Below, piece by piece: positions 63,060 through 64,000 of a DNA stretch of 64,000 bases. Position 1 is the stretch's first letter; each line of letters starts with the position of its first letter. The position numbers and the translations under genes were made by a program. The stretch spans positions 223,533,418-223,597,417 of the forward strand of contig BTPG01000001.1 of assembly GCA_036245525.1 (NCBI GenBank). Reading direction: 5' to 3'. A model generated the notes under the pieces. That model was not told where the DNA came from, did not search any database, and was given only the letters and a program-made list of their open reading frames with translations. The DNA is from Semisulcospira habei. Lineage: Eukaryota > Mollusca > Gastropoda > Semisulcospiridae.

Positions 63060-63960
63060 CGCGATCGGAATACCGAGGAAGTGGCCTGGTCACCCCTGGC
63101 CCGCCCGGGAGAACCGGTGCGAGGGGGGGGGGGGGGGGGGACCGCCAATAGTCTCCCCTAGCCCGCTCAGGAAAGGCGGAGGCGGGGAGGGGACAAATAC
63201 CGGGCACGCGGCCCCCCGTCCGATGTGTCGGACCGTGGAGGACGCGCGATGTCACACCGGGCCCGCCTGGTCGATACGAGGCGGGGGGGGGGGGACAGTC
63301 TAGGGTCACGCCAAGCCCGCTCAGGAAAGGCGGAGCGGGGAGGGGACGATTTATGAGCCCGCTGCCCCAGCTCCGAAGCCTCGGAGCGAGGGGGGGGGGG
63401 GGGGGGGGGGCGAGGGTCCAAGTCACACCGGGCCCGTCCGGTCGATACGAGACGGGGGGGGGACAGTCTATGGTCACGCCAAGCCCGCTCAGGCGAAGCG
63501 AAGCGGGGAGGGGACCATTATGTGCACGCGACCCCCACTCCGACTCCTCGGAGCGTGGGGGGCGAGAGTCAACCACACCCCGGGCCCGCCCAGGCGAGAC
63601 GGGGCGGGCGGGGGGGGGGGAAGAAAGCGAAGCATGCCTTGCCCGTTCGGGAAATACAGAGCGGGGAGGCAGCATTACTAACGGTCTCGAGTCACGTTCC
63701 GAAGCCTCGGTGCGTGAGCGAGAGCATTTCTTATCACGTTTACTCTCTTTCTTATGCTTGCGTTCCGTCACCCGTCCCCGCTCCGGAGACCTAGAGCCGG
63801 GGGTGGCCGACGAACGCTCATCTCTCCCAGACCGCTCGCCCGAAGCAGAGCGGGGGGTGGGAACCAAAATGGGCTCAAGCCACGCGCTAACGAAGCAGAG
63901 CGTGGGGAGCGTGACTCCGAAACTCGCCTACCCTGCTCCGAAGACTCGGAGAGGGGAGGG
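63060..63960. repeat. ~160-bp G-rich tandem repeats in the 5' region of DIRS copy 4
   Basis: AGCCCGCTCAGG recurs at about 63158, 63316 and 63481, and GGGCCCGYC motifs alternate between. Each unit carries G tracts of 8-20 nt (63122-63140, 63283-63293, 63390-63410, 63453-63460, 63610-63621). On the - strand this gives proline-rich peptide repeats (GPGVT, SGLGVT, then PPPP) through a 319-codon open frame (63867-62908). Confidence 0.8.
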
Positions 63961-64000
63961 AGAACCTGCGAGGTAACGGTACAAGAAGGGGACTTACCTG

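Larger units (their letters stand above)
58385..64000 (-). mobile_element. DIRS-type retrotransposon, copy 4 (best preserved; 5' end outside window)
   Basis: Read on the - strand: a repeat-rich 5' region (64000 to about 63060), gag-like ORF (about 62700-61750), RT (about 61600-61000), RNase H (about 60700-60225), tyrosine recombinase (59854-58904), internal complementary region (about 58640-58735) and right terminal repeat ending near 58385. RT, RNase H and recombinase motifs are all readable, unlike in copies 1 to 3, but frameshifts and at least one in-frame stop remain. It stands tail-to-tail with copy 3. Confidence 0.9.

Noticed and set aside
62908..63867. A 319-codon proline-rich protein gene
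   Set aside because: The frame is kept open by G/C-rich tandem repeats without stops; several other frames there are open too. Treated as repeat DNA.

Overview
This is animal nuclear DNA. Its genes are split into many small exons with GT-AG introns, it is full of microsatellites, and it is crowded with DIRS retrotransposons and short hairpin transposons. The exon sequences, the DIRS content and the dispersed 165-bp repeat fit a marine invertebrate, perhaps a lophotrochozoan such as a gastropod mollusc. That taxonomic guess is weak inference. There is no bacterial gene, CRISPR array or rRNA.

Genes, reconstructed exon by exon with phases checked. (1) + strand, 2747-11859: the last five coding exons (179 aa) of FTSJ1, the tRNA 2'-O-ribose methyltransferase. 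Earlier exons lie left of the window. (2) - strand, 18157-31696: a complete LRRC34-like leucine-rich-repeat gene, nine coding exons and 445 aa, with a probable non-coding first exon and promoter near 34.0-34.2 kb. (3) - strand, 39030-50654: the 3' half of a mitofusin gene (outer-membrane mitochondrial fusion GTPase), whose GTPase exons lie right of the window. It carries two alternative versions of one exon, both exactly 103 nt and in the same phase (47364-47466 and 49150-49252). Because 103 is not a multiple of 3, only one can be used per mRNA. (4) A less certain - strand gene of unknown function has exons at 15694-15930 and 11856-11957, and its stop codon overlaps the FTSJ1 stop codon tail-to-tail.

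Mobile DNA. Four DIRS-type tyrosine-recombinase retrotransposons are present: 1-2518 (+, 3' part), 5460-9866 (+, internally deleted, starting about 10 nt after an FTSJ1 exon), 51199-58384 (+, decayed, apparently chimeric, with a 5'-truncated LINE inside) and 58385-64000 (-, best preserved, running off the right edge). The last two meet tail-to-tail inside their terminal repeats. All carry frame breaks.

Between and inside the genes lie dozens of near-perfect palindromes of about 60-230 bp. They fall into several sequence-unrelated families (called A to E and G here), and many are bounded by TTAA. Some share one TTAA with a neighbour, some are nested in each other, and some sit only tens of nucleotides from mitofusin splice sites. 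A hAT-like pair with 8-9 bp target duplications, a ~1.6 kb element with inverted ends, an 8 x 34-bp tandem array and a ~165-bp satellite array fill other introns. Each of six consecutive satellite units carries a perfect DR1 nuclear-receptor site.
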